Shown one piece after another: positions 17,256-26,698 of a stretch of DNA of 64,000 nt. Source of the DNA: CATQHL01 sp965242895 (GTDB taxonomy: Bacteria; Actinomycetota; Acidimicrobiia; Acidimicrobiales; CATQHL01); assembly GCA_965242895.1 (NCBI GenBank), contig OZ251507.1, positions 1,302,001 to 1,366,000 of the forward strand. The letters run 5' to 3'. Every line of letters starts with the position of its first letter. Within the stretch, counting starts at the first letter, position 1. The position numbers and the translations under genes were made by a program. The notes under the pieces are model-generated. The model did not search any database. It saw nothing but the letters and a program-made list of their open reading frames with translations, and had not been told where the DNA came from.

Positions 17256-19181
17256 ATGACAGCAGTCGAATCCTATGAAGCATCCGACATAGCAGTTCTG
17301 GAGGGACTGGAAGCAGTCCGCCGCCGCCCTGGAATGTACATAGGCTCTACCGGAGCAACAGGCTTGCACCATCTCGTTTATGAGGTCGTCGACAACGCTG
17401 TGGATGAAGCCATGGCTGGCCATTGCACGCGTGTCAGCGTGTCGCTGCTAGCGGGCGGGGGCTGCGAAGTCATAGATGACGGCAGGGGAATTCCCATTGA
17501 TGCACATCCGGAAAGTCCGGAGAAGTCAGCGCTTGAGGTGGTAATGACCACCTTGCACGCAGGCGGAAAATTCGGCGGCGGGGGCTACAAGATTGCCGGC
17601 GGCCTGCACGGAGTGGGAGTCTCGGTGGTTAATGCGCTTTCTCGCCGACTAGAGGTGGAAGTTTGCCGCAACGGAACCAAGTGGAGTATGACTTTCGCGG
17701 ACGGCGGCGAGATAGAGCATTCGCTGAGGGCGGTTGACACCGTTCCTTTGGAATTTACGGGAACCACCGTCCGATTCTGGCCTGATCCTGAAATTTTCGA
17801 TGAAGTGAGTTTTTTGGCAGCTCGTTTGAAAGAGCGCTTGCAGATGACGGCATTTCTCAACGCAGGGCTGAAGATCGTTTTTGATGACCGCCGCGCCGAT
17901 TCGTCTTATGCACCGAGCGTCTATTGCTATTCAGGCGGTATCCGAGATTTCGTTTCGCATCTGCACTCCTCAAAGGAAGCGCTGTTTGAGGAGGTCGGTT
18001 ATTTTTCTCATGCCGAGGAAGACCAAGAGGTGGAGGTCGCTTTTCAGTGGAACACCGGATATGCCGTAGACGGCCTGCATACTTTTGCTAACGGCATCGC
18101 CACGACGGAGGGCGGAATGCATGAGGAAGGCTTTCGAAAAGCACTGACCGGCGCGTTGAACCGCTACGCCGAAGCCAAGGGGCTCCTGAAGAGTTCCGAA
18201 GGGAAGCTTGCGGGAGAAGATATACGTGAAGGTTTGGCGGCCATCGTGAGCGTGCGTTTGTTGGAGCCCCAGTTTGAGGGTCAAGTCAAAAGCAAACTCG
18301 GCAACGTCGGGATCAGGTCAATGGTCGAGCGCGCTACAAATGGGCATTTAAAGGACTGGTTAGACGCGAACCCCCAGCCTGCTCGCCAAGTGATCCTCAA
18401 GGCCCAGACCGCACAGCAAGCACGTCTTGCGGCGCGCCAGGCCCGTGAAGCCACCCGCCGTAAGACTGCGCTTTCTGGCGCTGGCTTGCCAGGCAAGCTC
18501 ACCGACTGCTCCTCGCGCAATCCTGAGGAGTGCGAACTCTACATAGTGGAAGGTGATTCCGCCGGAGGTTCTGCCAAGAAGGCTCGAAACCCTCGAACGA
18601 TGGCCATTCTTCCGATCCGAGGAAAAATCTTGAACGCCCAGCGAGCCCGCATCGACCGTCTCATGAAAAACACCGAGGTCATCGCTTTGATCAGCGCAAT
18701 TGGCGCGGGGGTAGGCGAGGATTTCGACGTGGAGAAGATTCGTTACAACAAAATCGTTCTCCTCTGCGATGCGGACGTGGATGGCAGCCACATTCGCACG
18801 CTCTTGCTCACCTTTTTTCACAAGGAGATGCATCCTCTGCTAGCGGGCGGGCATGTCTACATAGCGCAGCCGCCGCTTTACTCCACTGAGTTGGGCAGAG
18901 ACAAGATCTACCTGAAGGACGATCGTCATAAAGAAGCGTTTCTGCTTGAGCACCCTCGTCACCGGAAAGAATTTCAGCGGCTGAAGGGGCTTGGTGAGAT
19001 GGACGCCGATGAGCTTTGGGAAACTACCATGGACCCGACTCAGCGCACGCTTCTTCAAGTCACGCTAGAAGCCGGCGCTGCGGCGTCGATGGTGTTTGAG
19101 CGGCTGATGGGCGAGGATGTGGCGTCCCGCCGAGAGTTCATTTCTGCCAACGCCGGCGACGTCCGTTTCTTGGACATCTGA
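17256..19181 (+). CDS. gyrB: DNA gyrase subunit B
   Basis: 641 residues. The GHKL ATPase shows VYEVVDNAVDEAMAGHC and DDGRGIP, the ATP lid GLHGVGVSVVNALS, and the TOPRIM region EGDSAGGSAKKARNPRTMAILPIRGKILN and DADVDGSHI. It begins with AVESYEASDIAVLEGLEAVRRRPGMYIG, normal for gyrase B. It supplies ATP hydrolysis for negative supercoiling by gyrase A2B2. The stop is 14 bp before gyrA, in one operon. Confidence 0.98.
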   Translation: MTAVESYEASDIAVLEGLEAVRRRPGMYIGSTGATGLHHLVYEVVDNAVDEAMAGHCTRVSVSLLAGGGCEVIDDGRGIPIDAHPESPEKSALEVVMTTLHAGGKFGGGGYKIAGGLHGVGVSVVNALSRRLEVEVCRNGTKWSMTFADGGEIEHSLRAVDTVPLEFTGTTVRFWPDPEIFDEVSFLAARLKERLQMTAFLNAGLKIVFDDRRADSSYAPSVYCYSGGIRDFVSHLHSSKEALFEEVGYFSHAEEDQEVEVAFQWNTGYAVDGLHTFANGIATTEGGMHEEGFRKALTGALNRYAEAKGLLKSSEGKLAGEDIREGLAAIVSVRLLEPQFEGQVKSKLGNVGIRSMVERATNGHLKDWLDANPQPARQVILKAQTAQQARLAARQAREATRRKTALSGAGLPGKLTDCSSRNPEECELYIVEGDSAGGSAKKARNPRTMAILPIRGKILNAQRARIDRLMKNTEVIALISAIGAGVGEDFDVEKIRYNKIVLLCDADVDGSHIRTLLLTFFHKEMHPLLAGGHVYIAQPPLYSTELGRDKIYLKDDRHKEAFLLEHPRHRKEFQRLKGLGEMDADELWETTMDPTQRTLLQVTLEAGAAASMVFERLMGEDVASRREFISANAGDVRFLDI

Positions 19182-19195
19182 TCTTGTGAGCTTCT

Positions 19196-21928
19196 GTGAA
19201 CGCAATGCCTCCTGAGGAACTCAATCGCAGTTCCGGACACGAATCTCAAATGTCTTTTGAAGAGGCGGAAATGTCACCCGAGATCGTGGAGTCGGTGGAA
19301 GTGCAAACCGAGATGGAGCAGTCCTTTCTGGAGTACGCCATGTCGGTGATCGTTTCTCGGGCGCTGCCTGATGTGCGAGATGGACTGAAGCCGGTGCATC
19401 GTCGAATTTTGTGGTCGATGTCGGAGAGCGGTCACCGACCCGATCGGGGTCATGTGAAGTGCGCGACAGTGGTGGGAGACGTCATCGCCAAGTTCCACCC
19501 GCACGGCGACGGAGCGGTCTATGACGCTCTGGTCAGGATGGGTCAAGACTTCAGCCTTCGAGAACTGCTGATCGATCCGCACGGGAATTTCGGGTCGCCC
19601 CGCGATCCACCGGCGGCTTACCGATACACGGAATGCCGTCTTTCGCCGTTAAGCATGGCTTTGCTGTCGGACATTCACGAGGAGACAGTCGATTTCATCC
19701 CCAATTTTGACGGCAGGCATCGTGAGCCGGTGGTCTTGCCCTGCCGTTTCCCCAACCTGTTGGTGAACGGCTCGCACGGAATTGCCGTGGGAGTTGCCAC
19801 CAACATACCTACTCACAACTTTGCCGAAGTCGTCGACGCCGTCCTCCATCTTCTTGAGAACCCCGACGCAGATTATGACGATTTGCGCCGCTTCGTGAAG
19901 GGACCCGACTTCCCGACTGGCGGGCAGATACTGGGCTTCCGCGGGATCGATGACGTGTACCGCACCGGGCGAGGGGCGTTCACCTTGAGGGGCCGCGCCG
20001 AGGTGGTCACCACCGGTGGTGTTACTCAGATCGTGGTGTCTGAGATTCCTTACCAGGTGAGCGTGGAAGCTATCGAAGAAAGGGCAGCTGGCTTGGTGGA
20101 AGCCAAGGAACTCTCTGGGGTGCGCGACATTCGCAACGAGTCGGCCAAAGGCGTCACGCGCCTGGTGTTCGACCTTGCACGCGACGCCCAAGCCATGGTC
20201 GTGCTGAACAACCTCTACAAGCACACTCCTTTGCAGAGATCGTTTTCGGCGAACGTGGTGGCCTTAGACGGCGGCGCCCCCCGTACTTTCACGCTGGAAG
20301 GATTGCTGAGGTCTTACGTAGACCATCAGATTGAAGTGGTTCGGCGGCGCAGCGAGTTTCGGCTTGCGCGGGCTCTCCAGCGTGCACACATTCTGGAGGG
20401 GCTGCTCCGCGCCGTCGATGCCCTAGACGAGATCATTGCATTGATTCGTGCGGCTGCGGACCGGCCTGCCGCCTTGGCGCAGCTCATGGAGGCGCCGTTC
20501 GAGTTCTCCGAGGTTCAAGCGACCCACATTCTCGATCTGCAGCTAGGACGCCTGACACGCCTAGGTCGCAGCGACTTGGAAGCTGAGCTAGCTGCAAAGG
20601 AGATCGAGATTGCAGAACTAGAAGCGGTGTTGGCGGACGAAGCCCTCTTGCGCCGTGTCATCCATGACGAATTGACGGCGCTGCGCGACACTTTCGAATC
20701 TCCGCGCTCGACTGAGATAATCCCCGATCCAGGCGAGTTTGACCTTGAGGATTTGATTGAAGACGAGGATCTGGTATTCATCATGACCGCCGAGGGCTAT
20801 TTGAAGACGGTCGCGGCGGACGAGTTCCGAAAATACCGCCGCGGCGCCAAGGGGATAAAGGGTGCCGAGTTGCGAGAAGGAGACGTTGTCGCCACGGTCA
20901 TCTTCACTTCTGCCCATGCGTATTTGTTGTTCTTCACCAACTTCGGGAAGGTTTACCGACTGAGGGTGCATCAAATCCCGAAAACAGGAAGAACCGCTCG
21001 CGGCACCGCCGTGGTGAATTTGCTGCAGCTAGCCGCGGGCGAAAAGGTGGCTGAGGTTATTGACACCCGCGATTACGAGACCCATCGGTACCTGATGTTC
21101 GCCACCGCCCAAGGTCAGATCAAGAAAACTCTTTTCAAGGCCTACGACAGTTCGCTGCGTTCCGGCCTGCGCGCAATCAGACTGCTCGATGGCGACGAAC
21201 TCGTGGCGGTCGTGCCCTTCAGCGACGCAGGTGCGCCGCGTCAGTCGCACTTGGGCGATGCTCCGTCTTTGATGGACGTGTGCCTGCTGACTCGCTTTGG
21301 TCAAGTCTTATGTTTCGACTCTGCTGAAGTACGCGCAACTGGCCGCGTTGCCAAGGGCGTACGGGGCATTCGTCTTCGTGATGGAGACTCCGTGGTGGCC
21401 CTGGTGTGCTGCGATCCTCAAAAGATGCTGCTGATTCTTACGGAGGCCGGTTTCGGCAAGCGCACGTCTTTCTGGGAGTTCAGAACCAGGCACCGCGGCG
21501 GCTACGGCCTCAAAGCGATAAAGCTCAACGAGGCCAAGGGCAAAGTCGCGGCGGGTCTTGCCGTTACCGATTCCGAAGAAGACGTCGTGAGCGCTGCGGA
21601 TGACGAAGAAGAAGATGCGTTCTCCGGAGAGGCCTTGATACTGATGGCCGACAATGGGGCGACCGTCAGGGTGCCGGTGGCGGATATTTCCATTCAAAGC
21701 CGCTACGCCAGCGGGGTGAAGGTGATGACCCTTACTGAAGGACAGGTCGTGAGCGCCGTCACGCTGGTTCCGAGCCTTCCTGATCCCCCTGCCGATGACG
21801 CCGATGACGCCGGGGAGGCCGGCTACGGCGGGGATGCGGCTAGCGCCGGGAGCGGCGGGGATGCGGCTGATCTCTCAGCGAGAGGAGTTGAGATCGACCT
21901 TGACGCTCTGAATCAAGCGACGGAATGA
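19196..21928 (+). CDS. gyrA: DNA gyrase subunit A
   Basis: 910 residues, long for GyrA because of an extended N-terminus (about 35 residues) and an acidic Gly/Ala-rich tail with GGDAA-type repeats from about 868. The breakage-reunion domain contains the catalytic Tyr in YRYTECRLS, and the C-terminal beta-pinwheel carries a GyrA-box-like RHRGGYG. In the quinolone-resistance region the motif reads HPHGDGAVYDALVRMG, so the position of E. coli Ser83 is Gly. Start GTG; an ATG three codons later is possible. The gene ends in a 4-bp ATGA overlap with the next. Confidence 0.97.
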   Translation: MNAMPPEELNRSSGHESQMSFEEAEMSPEIVESVEVQTEMEQSFLEYAMSVIVSRALPDVRDGLKPVHRRILWSMSESGHRPDRGHVKCATVVGDVIAKFHPHGDGAVYDALVRMGQDFSLRELLIDPHGNFGSPRDPPAAYRYTECRLSPLSMALLSDIHEETVDFIPNFDGRHREPVVLPCRFPNLLVNGSHGIAVGVATNIPTHNFAEVVDAVLHLLENPDADYDDLRRFVKGPDFPTGGQILGFRGIDDVYRTGRGAFTLRGRAEVVTTGGVTQIVVSEIPYQVSVEAIEERAAGLVEAKELSGVRDIRNESAKGVTRLVFDLARDAQAMVVLNNLYKHTPLQRSFSANVVALDGGAPRTFTLEGLLRSYVDHQIEVVRRRSEFRLARALQRAHILEGLLRAVDALDEIIALIRAAADRPAALAQLMEAPFEFSEVQATHILDLQLGRLTRLGRSDLEAELAAKEIEIAELEAVLADEALLRRVIHDELTALRDTFESPRSTEIIPDPGEFDLEDLIEDEDLVFIMTAEGYLKTVAADEFRKYRRGAKGIKGAELREGDVVATVIFTSAHAYLLFFTNFGKVYRLRVHQIPKTGRTARGTAVVNLLQLAAGEKVAEVIDTRDYETHRYLMFATAQGQIKKTLFKAYDSSLRSGLRAIRLLDGDELVAVVPFSDAGAPRQSHLGDAPSLMDVCLLTRFGQVLCFDSAEVRATGRVAKGVRGIRLRDGDSVVALVCCDPQKMLLILTEAGFGKRTSFWEFRTRHRGGYGLKAIKLNEAKGKVAAGLAVTDSEEDVVSAADDEEEDAFSGEALILMADNGATVRVPVADISIQSRYASGVKVMTLTEGQVVSAVTLVPSLPDPPADDADDAGEAGYGGDAASAGSGGDAADLSARGVEIDLDALNQATE

Positions 21929-22431
21929 CCTCGGAGGATTTTTGCGGGGAGGGTTGCTCCTCGACGGATCATGAGCCGATTTTCGACGACGAAAGCGGTC
22001 AGGTATTTCCGCTGATGGTCGTGTTGATGGCTCTGGCTGCGGGTGCGGCTTTGCTAATGGCCCAGTTGGGGGCTGAGGCGGTGAGGACGGCGCGCCTTCA
22101 GACGGCTGCCGACGCGGCTGCCTTGGCGGGTTCAAGTTTTGGAATCGACGCGGCTGAAAGAGTCGCCGCAAGCAATGGCGCCAAGGTGGTTTCGAGGGGG
22201 TACGTATCGGAAGGCGCGGGAGGACTTGTTTTTGAAGTCGAAGTCTCCGCCGGCGACAGGCGTGCGTCTGCTGTAGCTGCCGCTTCTCCGCTGGCGCTTG
22301 TGTCGCCGTCGCCGCGGCAAGGCGCCTTCGAACGTCCCTTGCGTTCCTTGCTTCCCTCGCCCTTGCGACAGCAACCTACAAGTACCGTTCTTGCCGATGC
22401 TGGATCTTCGTTCGCTCCGTTCCGACCCTGA
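21925..22431 (+). CDS. TadE/TadG-like secreted or pilus-associated protein
   Basis: 168 residues. After an acidic start comes the Flp-pilus TadG-like N-terminal segment: DESGQVFPLMVVLMALAAGAALL followed by RLQTAADAAALAG. In this family a membrane helix with a preceding Glu near a type IV prepilin-like site precedes the D/A-rich ladder. The rest is low-complexity and not recognisable. It overlaps gyrA by 4 bp and serS by 35 bp, so it is read from the same transcript. No other tad genes are in the window. Confidence 0.68.
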   Translation: MTSEDFCGEGCSSTDHEPIFDDESGQVFPLMVVLMALAAGAALLMAQLGAEAVRTARLQTAADAAALAGSSFGIDAAERVAASNGAKVVSRGYVSEGAGGLVFEVEVSAGDRRASAVAAASPLALVSPSPRQGAFERPLRSLLPSPLRQQPTSTVLADAGSSFAPFRP

Positions 22432-23683
22432 GCGCGCAGCCGAAGGGTTGGCGTCGCGCGGCGTCGAAGCGGAACTGCTCAGAGGCCTTCTGCGCTTGGA
22501 CTCCCGCCGCCGCCATTTGCTTTCTCGCCGCGACGGGCTGCGCCACGAAATCAAAACTCTTTCCGAGGAGGTCGGCCGCCTGCACGCTCAAGGCCGGAGT
22601 GAGGATGCCGCACTGCCGAGAGAGCGAAGCCGTCAACTAGGGGCTGAGGCGAAAGCGCTTTCCCACGACGCAGATGCGCTGACCGAGGAAATCCGCGAGC
22701 TGATGCTGCAGTTGCCGAATCTTCCTGCTGCTGAGTGCCCGAGGGGCGCCGCCGCCGAAGACAACCCCGTGCTGGAGACGGTGGGGTACTCGCCTGAGGA
22801 TTACGGAGATCATCAGAGAGTTCCGCACTGGGAGTTTTCTGCCGAACAGGGCTGGCTCGATCTGGAGCGTGCCTCAAAGCTGTCGGGGTCGATGTTTGTG
22901 CTGTTCCGCGGCGCCGGCGCGCAACTCTCACGCGCTCTGGTGCAGCTGGCCCTGGAGCGCAACTCCGACCTCTACGAGGAAATCCGTCCGCCCACTCTTG
23001 TTCACACCGAAACGATGATCAGCACTGGGCATCTTCCCAAGTTTGCTGACGACGCCTACCATCTCACCCGCGACGACCTCTGGGCCATTCCAACAGGCGA
23101 AGTCCCTCTTACCTCCTTGTGCAAGGACGAAATTCTCGAAGAAGAGGACTTGCCGATGCGAATGATGGCGCACACGTCGTGTTTTCGCCGTGAGGCGGGA
23201 GCGGCAGGGCGGGACACTCGAGGTTTGCTGCGCGTTCATGAATTTGACAAGGTGGAGATATTGGCCTATTCCACTCCAGAGCAGGCCGACATGATCCACC
23301 AGGAGATTCTGGAACGTGCGGCTTCGGTTCTAGCCGAGTTGGGATTGGCCTATCGAGTGGTTGACATCTGTACTGGCGATCTGGGGAACTCCTCGGCGCG
23401 AACCTTCGACTTGGAGGTTTACTCCCCGGGCGTCGATCGCTGGTTGGAGTGCTCGTCCGTTTCTTGGTTCAGCGACTATCAAGCCCGTAGAGCCAACGTC
23501 CGTTACCGCCCGGCGTCCGGAGGACGGCCTTCGTTGGTTCACACTCTGAACGGTTCGGCGTTGGCGGTACCCCGGGTGTGGGCGGCCTTGACGGAGACGT
23601 GGAGAAACCCTGACGGAAGCGTGACAATTCCGCCCCCCCTGCGTCGGTATATGAACGGCCTTGAGGTGATGGGCGGGGATTAG
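22397..23683 (+). CDS. serS: Seryl-tRNA synthetase
   Basis: A 428-residue class II synthetase. The N-terminal coiled coil (about 25-105) binds tRNA-Ser. Motif 2 is CFRREAGAAGRDTRGLLRVHEFDKVE and motif 3 GSALAVPR. The start chosen, ATG 22397 (MLDLRSLRSDPE), is the normal SerRS N-terminus; the open frame extends 33 codons upstream without meaning. It overlaps the preceding ORF by 35 bp and converges with ccdA, 17 bp apart. Confidence 0.97.
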   Translation: MLDLRSLRSDPERAAEGLASRGVEAELLRGLLRLDSRRRHLLSRRDGLRHEIKTLSEEVGRLHAQGRSEDAALPRERSRQLGAEAKALSHDADALTEEIRELMLQLPNLPAAECPRGAAAEDNPVLETVGYSPEDYGDHQRVPHWEFSAEQGWLDLERASKLSGSMFVLFRGAGAQLSRALVQLALERNSDLYEEIRPPTLVHTETMISTGHLPKFADDAYHLTRDDLWAIPTGEVPLTSLCKDEILEEEDLPMRMMAHTSCFRREAGAAGRDTRGLLRVHEFDKVEILAYSTPEQADMIHQEILERAASVLAELGLAYRVVDICTGDLGNSSARTFDLEVYSPGVDRWLECSSVSWFSDYQARRANVRYRPASGGRPSLVHTLNGSALAVPRVWAALTETWRNPDGSVTIPPPLRRYMNGLEVMGGD

Positions 23684-23700
23684 CCGATCCCGGCTCCCTC

Positions 23701-24894
23701 TCAGCTTGTTCGTTTCTCAGAGAGGGTTGTTTGGGGGGTTGAGAGCGTCTGACGCGGCGGTAAGCGCTCTTCCTCCGGCGGCATGTCGGCCTTTTTCCGT
23801 TCCAGCCGTTTTTTGATGCGCCAGTAGATGATGAAGCCCACAAAAATCGCCGTGAGTACTTCGAACAGCGTCGACCAGCGCAGCGGATCGGCGAACCAAT
23901 TTCCAATACGGAAGGGGACGTCAGCGATCGTGCGCAGAACCGGCAGAACGAAGAGGTCCCATCTGTAAGCGATGATCTCGATGAGCACCCAAGTCAGCAG
24001 GAAGGCGCCCAAGACGATCTTGCGCGTAATTGGTTTCCAGTCCGTTCTGAGAGCCCAGAGAATGACGCCTGCCATGATGAAGAGACTCGCCACCGCCAGT
24101 CTGCTAGGCGCCGCAGCGTTAGCCCAGTTGGTCAGGGACATCTGTAGCTCCCCGCTCAGATCAACTAGAAAGTTGTTGGTGAGTTCTCCTCTAAAGACCA
24201 GGACTTCCCACCAGCCGTAGACAGCTAGAAAAGCGCCCACTAGAACCAGGAAAACCCCGGAGATGCGGTTGATGTGGGGAAGGAGGCGTCGCATTCCCCC
24301 CACGATCTCGTTGCGCGCCAAGGCCATCCCCAGGGTGAGAACCAGGATCACGATGCTCAAGCCGCCGCCGTAAGCAAGGAAGAAGAGCAGACCTTCCCCG
24401 AAATTGCGGGAAGTGAAAGCCAGCACCACCGTGCCAAAGAAGATCGGAAGCGTGCAGCCCAACGACACGATTGCGTAGGAGACGCCGAAGAGGAAGATGG
24501 ACGTCAGCTTGCGCGTATCGCCTCCTTTTTGGAAACGCGGCAGGTTTATCTTGAGTTGGAATCCGATCAGCATCGCCAGACCGAGGATTCCCAGGGCGAT
24601 GCCTAGCCCGAAGGTGACCCACGCTGTCCAGCCTCCCAGAGCACCTCTGTCCAAGACCGTGGCAGCCAGCAATCCCACGACTCCGAAGACAAGCAGGAAG
24701 CCGGCGCAGAGCGTAAGCCCCACCTTCAGGCCGCGGAGGATGTTTTGCGCCTGGGATGGTTTCTGATCGGCGTCGAAGCCCAGGAAATAGGAAAGGTAGG
24801 CGGGCATCATTGCGAAGCCGCAAGGGTTGAAGGCGGCTATGAAACCTGCCGCTAGGGCGAATCCCGCAAATCCGCCAACGCTTGTATTATTCAT
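23701..24894 (-). CDS. ccdA: CcdA/DsbD-type transmembrane thiol-disulfide carrier, extended
   Basis: 397 residues with about nine membrane segments. The redox cysteines are in NPCGFAMMPAYLSYFLG near residue 25 and SLGCTLPIFFGTV near 162, the DsbD-beta/CcdA pattern. This family carries electrons from cytoplasmic thioredoxin across the membrane, here presumably to the TlpA-like protein next door for cytochrome c maturation. Beyond the normal six-span core there is a C-terminal extension of about 150 residues with further hydrophobic segments and a charged tail, longer than standard CcdA (about 240). It overlaps the tlpA-like gene by 8 bp. Confidence 0.88.
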   Translation of the reverse strand: MNNTSVGGFAGFALAAGFIAAFNPCGFAMMPAYLSYFLGFDADQKPSQAQNILRGLKVGLTLCAGFLLVFGVVGLLAATVLDRGALGGWTAWVTFGLGIALGILGLAMLIGFQLKINLPRFQKGGDTRKLTSIFLFGVSYAIVSLGCTLPIFFGTVVLAFTSRNFGEGLLFFLAYGGGLSIVILVLTLGMALARNEIVGGMRRLLPHINRISGVFLVLVGAFLAVYGWWEVLVFRGELTNNFLVDLSGELQMSLTNWANAAAPSRLAVASLFIMAGVILWALRTDWKPITRKIVLGAFLLTWVLIEIIAYRWDLFVLPVLRTIADVPFRIGNWFADPLRWSTLFEVLTAIFVGFIIYWRIKKRLERKKADMPPEEERLPPRQTLSTPQTTLSEKRTS

Positions 24895-25555
24895 GGTGCG
24901 ATTTCATGGGGGGTGTGGAGGTTTCCATCTTGACCGATTCAACGCCCGTATCAGCTTCTTGCCCCGTTTTGACTCCCAGGTGTTCTTCTATGAGGTTCCG
25001 CAGATCTTTGACACGAAGTCTGCCGCTTCGAATTGCCGCAGTCACACCATCAGGAGCAATCAAGGCGGTCGTAGGCATGCTAGCGCCTCCAAGGGCGCTC
25101 ATTACTGCGTTGCCGTTGTCTTGCGCTACGGGATAGGTCACGCCCGTTCGCTCGATCAGCGCCAAGGCGTCTTTGCGGTCGTCGTCCACGTTCAGACCCA
25201 GAAAAGCCACCTGACCTTTGAGTTCCTGGTAGACCGCTTCGAAGCCGGGCATCTCTACGATGCACGGGGAGCACCAGGATGCCCAGAAGTTGACGACCAG
25301 CGGCGTGCCTAGGAAATCCTGCAGCGATCCGTCAGTCCCATCAAAATACGTGAACCGCCTAGGTGCGTTGCCGCTCGGAGGTTGCTCGCTTGTTTGCCCG
25401 CTTGTTTGCTCGATGGCGGATGTTTGGGCAGCTGAAGGGTCGGCGGCTTCGAGCGTCTCTGGGCTGTTGGTGTGCATCGTCGATGATCCCCTCGTGGTGC
25501 TGCAGCCGACGGCGATGCTGGCGGCGGCGCCCAGGATGAGTGCTGCAATCTTCAC
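24887..25555 (-). CDS. TlpA/ResA-like thioredoxin lipoprotein
   Basis: 222 residues. A signal peptide ends in a lipobox (SIAVGC, Cys18), followed by a Ser/Thr/Gln-rich linker and a thioredoxin fold with active site WASWCSPC near residue 94 and cis-Pro ASMPTT. Membrane-anchored TlpA/ResA proteins reduce apocytochrome c haem-binding cysteines. Overlaps with ccdA (8 bp) and the MBL gene (4 bp) show an operon. The several c-type cytochromes at 51-58 kb are likely clients (inference). Confidence 0.9.
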   Translation of the reverse strand: MKIAALILGAAASIAVGCSTTRGSSTMHTNSPETLEAADPSAAQTSAIEQTSGQTSEQPPSGNAPRRFTYFDGTDGSLQDFLGTPLVVNFWASWCSPCIVEMPGFEAVYQELKGQVAFLGLNVDDDRKDALALIERTGVTYPVAQDNGNAVMSALGGASMPTTALIAPDGVTAAIRSGRLRVKDLRNLIEEHLGVKTGQEADTGVESVKMETSTPPMKSHHE

Positions 25556-26688
25556 CTCAGCGAATAGGTGCGAAGCCCGTCTTGGCTGCCGGCTGCAACT
25601 TCCCCGCGCAGACGCAGATGCTCGAGATGCGCGTACGTCTCGCTTTCGGCCAAGTCACCCCAGACTCTTTCGGAGAACAGACGCTTCATGTAGTCGACCA
25701 CCGTGCCCTCTCGGAGTTCATCCGCCGCCCCCCGTATTATCTGAAGTCGTTGCTCGTGGTGCCCGATTATCTCTTCGGAACGGGTGTGTAGGTCTGAAAA
25801 GGGGTGTCCGTGAGCAGGCAGCACGACCTTCACGCCCCCGAAGGCGTGCATGCGTCGCAGAGAAGTGAAGAAGTTGGCCAGCGGGTCGGGTTGGCTGCTG
25901 ATGCCCCCGATGTGGGGAGTGATTGTGGGCAGGACGTGATCTCCGGAGATCATGAGGCCGTATTCAGGATCGTAAAGGCAGATGTGATCTTCGGTGTGTC
26001 CTGGAGTGTGAACGCACTGCCATTCGCGGCGGGCTAGACGGATCACCTCTGCGTCCTCGACGTTCTTGCTTATTTCGGGCGTGCGGAACCATGCAGGGTC
26101 GTCGGCCTCCACGGCCTTCCAGCGTTCCGCCATGTCGGGAGACAAAGGGCGGCGGCGGGAACCCCAGGGCGTGGTGCGGATCGGATTCCAGGGCGGCCAG
26201 TAGTCGTTTTCGTCAGGGGCGTCAGGGTCGTCTGCCTCCTCTGAAGCGTCTGCTGAGGCGGCGGTTGCGTCTTCTCCGCTGCGCGCCGCATCTAGCAGTT
26301 CTGCGGGTTCTTTGCCTTCTGCAGCCTCCCAGACCGGTCGGAAGCTTTTGTGGGCCACGACCTCCGCTTTGGCTAGTTCTCTGAGCCTCCCCGCCCCTCC
26401 GAAGTGATCGAAATGCGAATGAGTGACGACTGCCGTGTGAACGTTGCGAAGGCTGTAACCAGCCGAGTGGAGACGCTTTTGCAGGGCTTTGAAGGATTCC
26501 GGGCCTGGGAGTCCTGGATCTACCACGGCGACGCCGCGCTCGTCTTCTAGCAGATAGCAGTTGACGTGACCCAGCCCTGGCAGTTTCACTGGGAGCTGCG
26601 ACCGCAGCACCCCTGGCGCTATTTCGGTGATCTCTTCGGTTGGGGGGTCCCGTTCTTGGCGGTGCGGACGCTGGGCGCTTTTTGTCAT
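25552..26688 (-). CDS. MBL-fold metallo-hydrolase
   Basis: 378 residues of the glyoxalase II-like metallo-beta-lactamase superfamily. The metal motif THSHFDHFGG is near residue 88, with a later ligand His in TPGHTEDHICLY and an Asp in ISGDHVLPT. An acidic insert (about 130-160, DASEEADDPDAPDEND) separates the first motif from the rest. The C-terminus resembles the winged-helix of LACTB2-type members. The substrate is not predictable. It is 10 bp from orn and overlaps the tlpA-like gene by 4 bp. Confidence 0.88.
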   Translation of the reverse strand: MTKSAQRPHRQERDPPTEEITEIAPGVLRSQLPVKLPGLGHVNCYLLEDERGVAVVDPGLPGPESFKALQKRLHSAGYSLRNVHTAVVTHSHFDHFGGAGRLRELAKAEVVAHKSFRPVWEAAEGKEPAELLDAARSGEDATAASADASEEADDPDAPDENDYWPPWNPIRTTPWGSRRRPLSPDMAERWKAVEADDPAWFRTPEISKNVEDAEVIRLARREWQCVHTPGHTEDHICLYDPEYGLMISGDHVLPTITPHIGGISSQPDPLANFFTSLRRMHAFGGVKVVLPAHGHPFSDLHTRSEEIIGHHEQRLQIIRGAADELREGTVVDYMKRLFSERVWGDLAESETYAHLEHLRLRGEVAAGSQDGLRTYSLR

Positions 26689-26698
26689 TTACGCCGAC

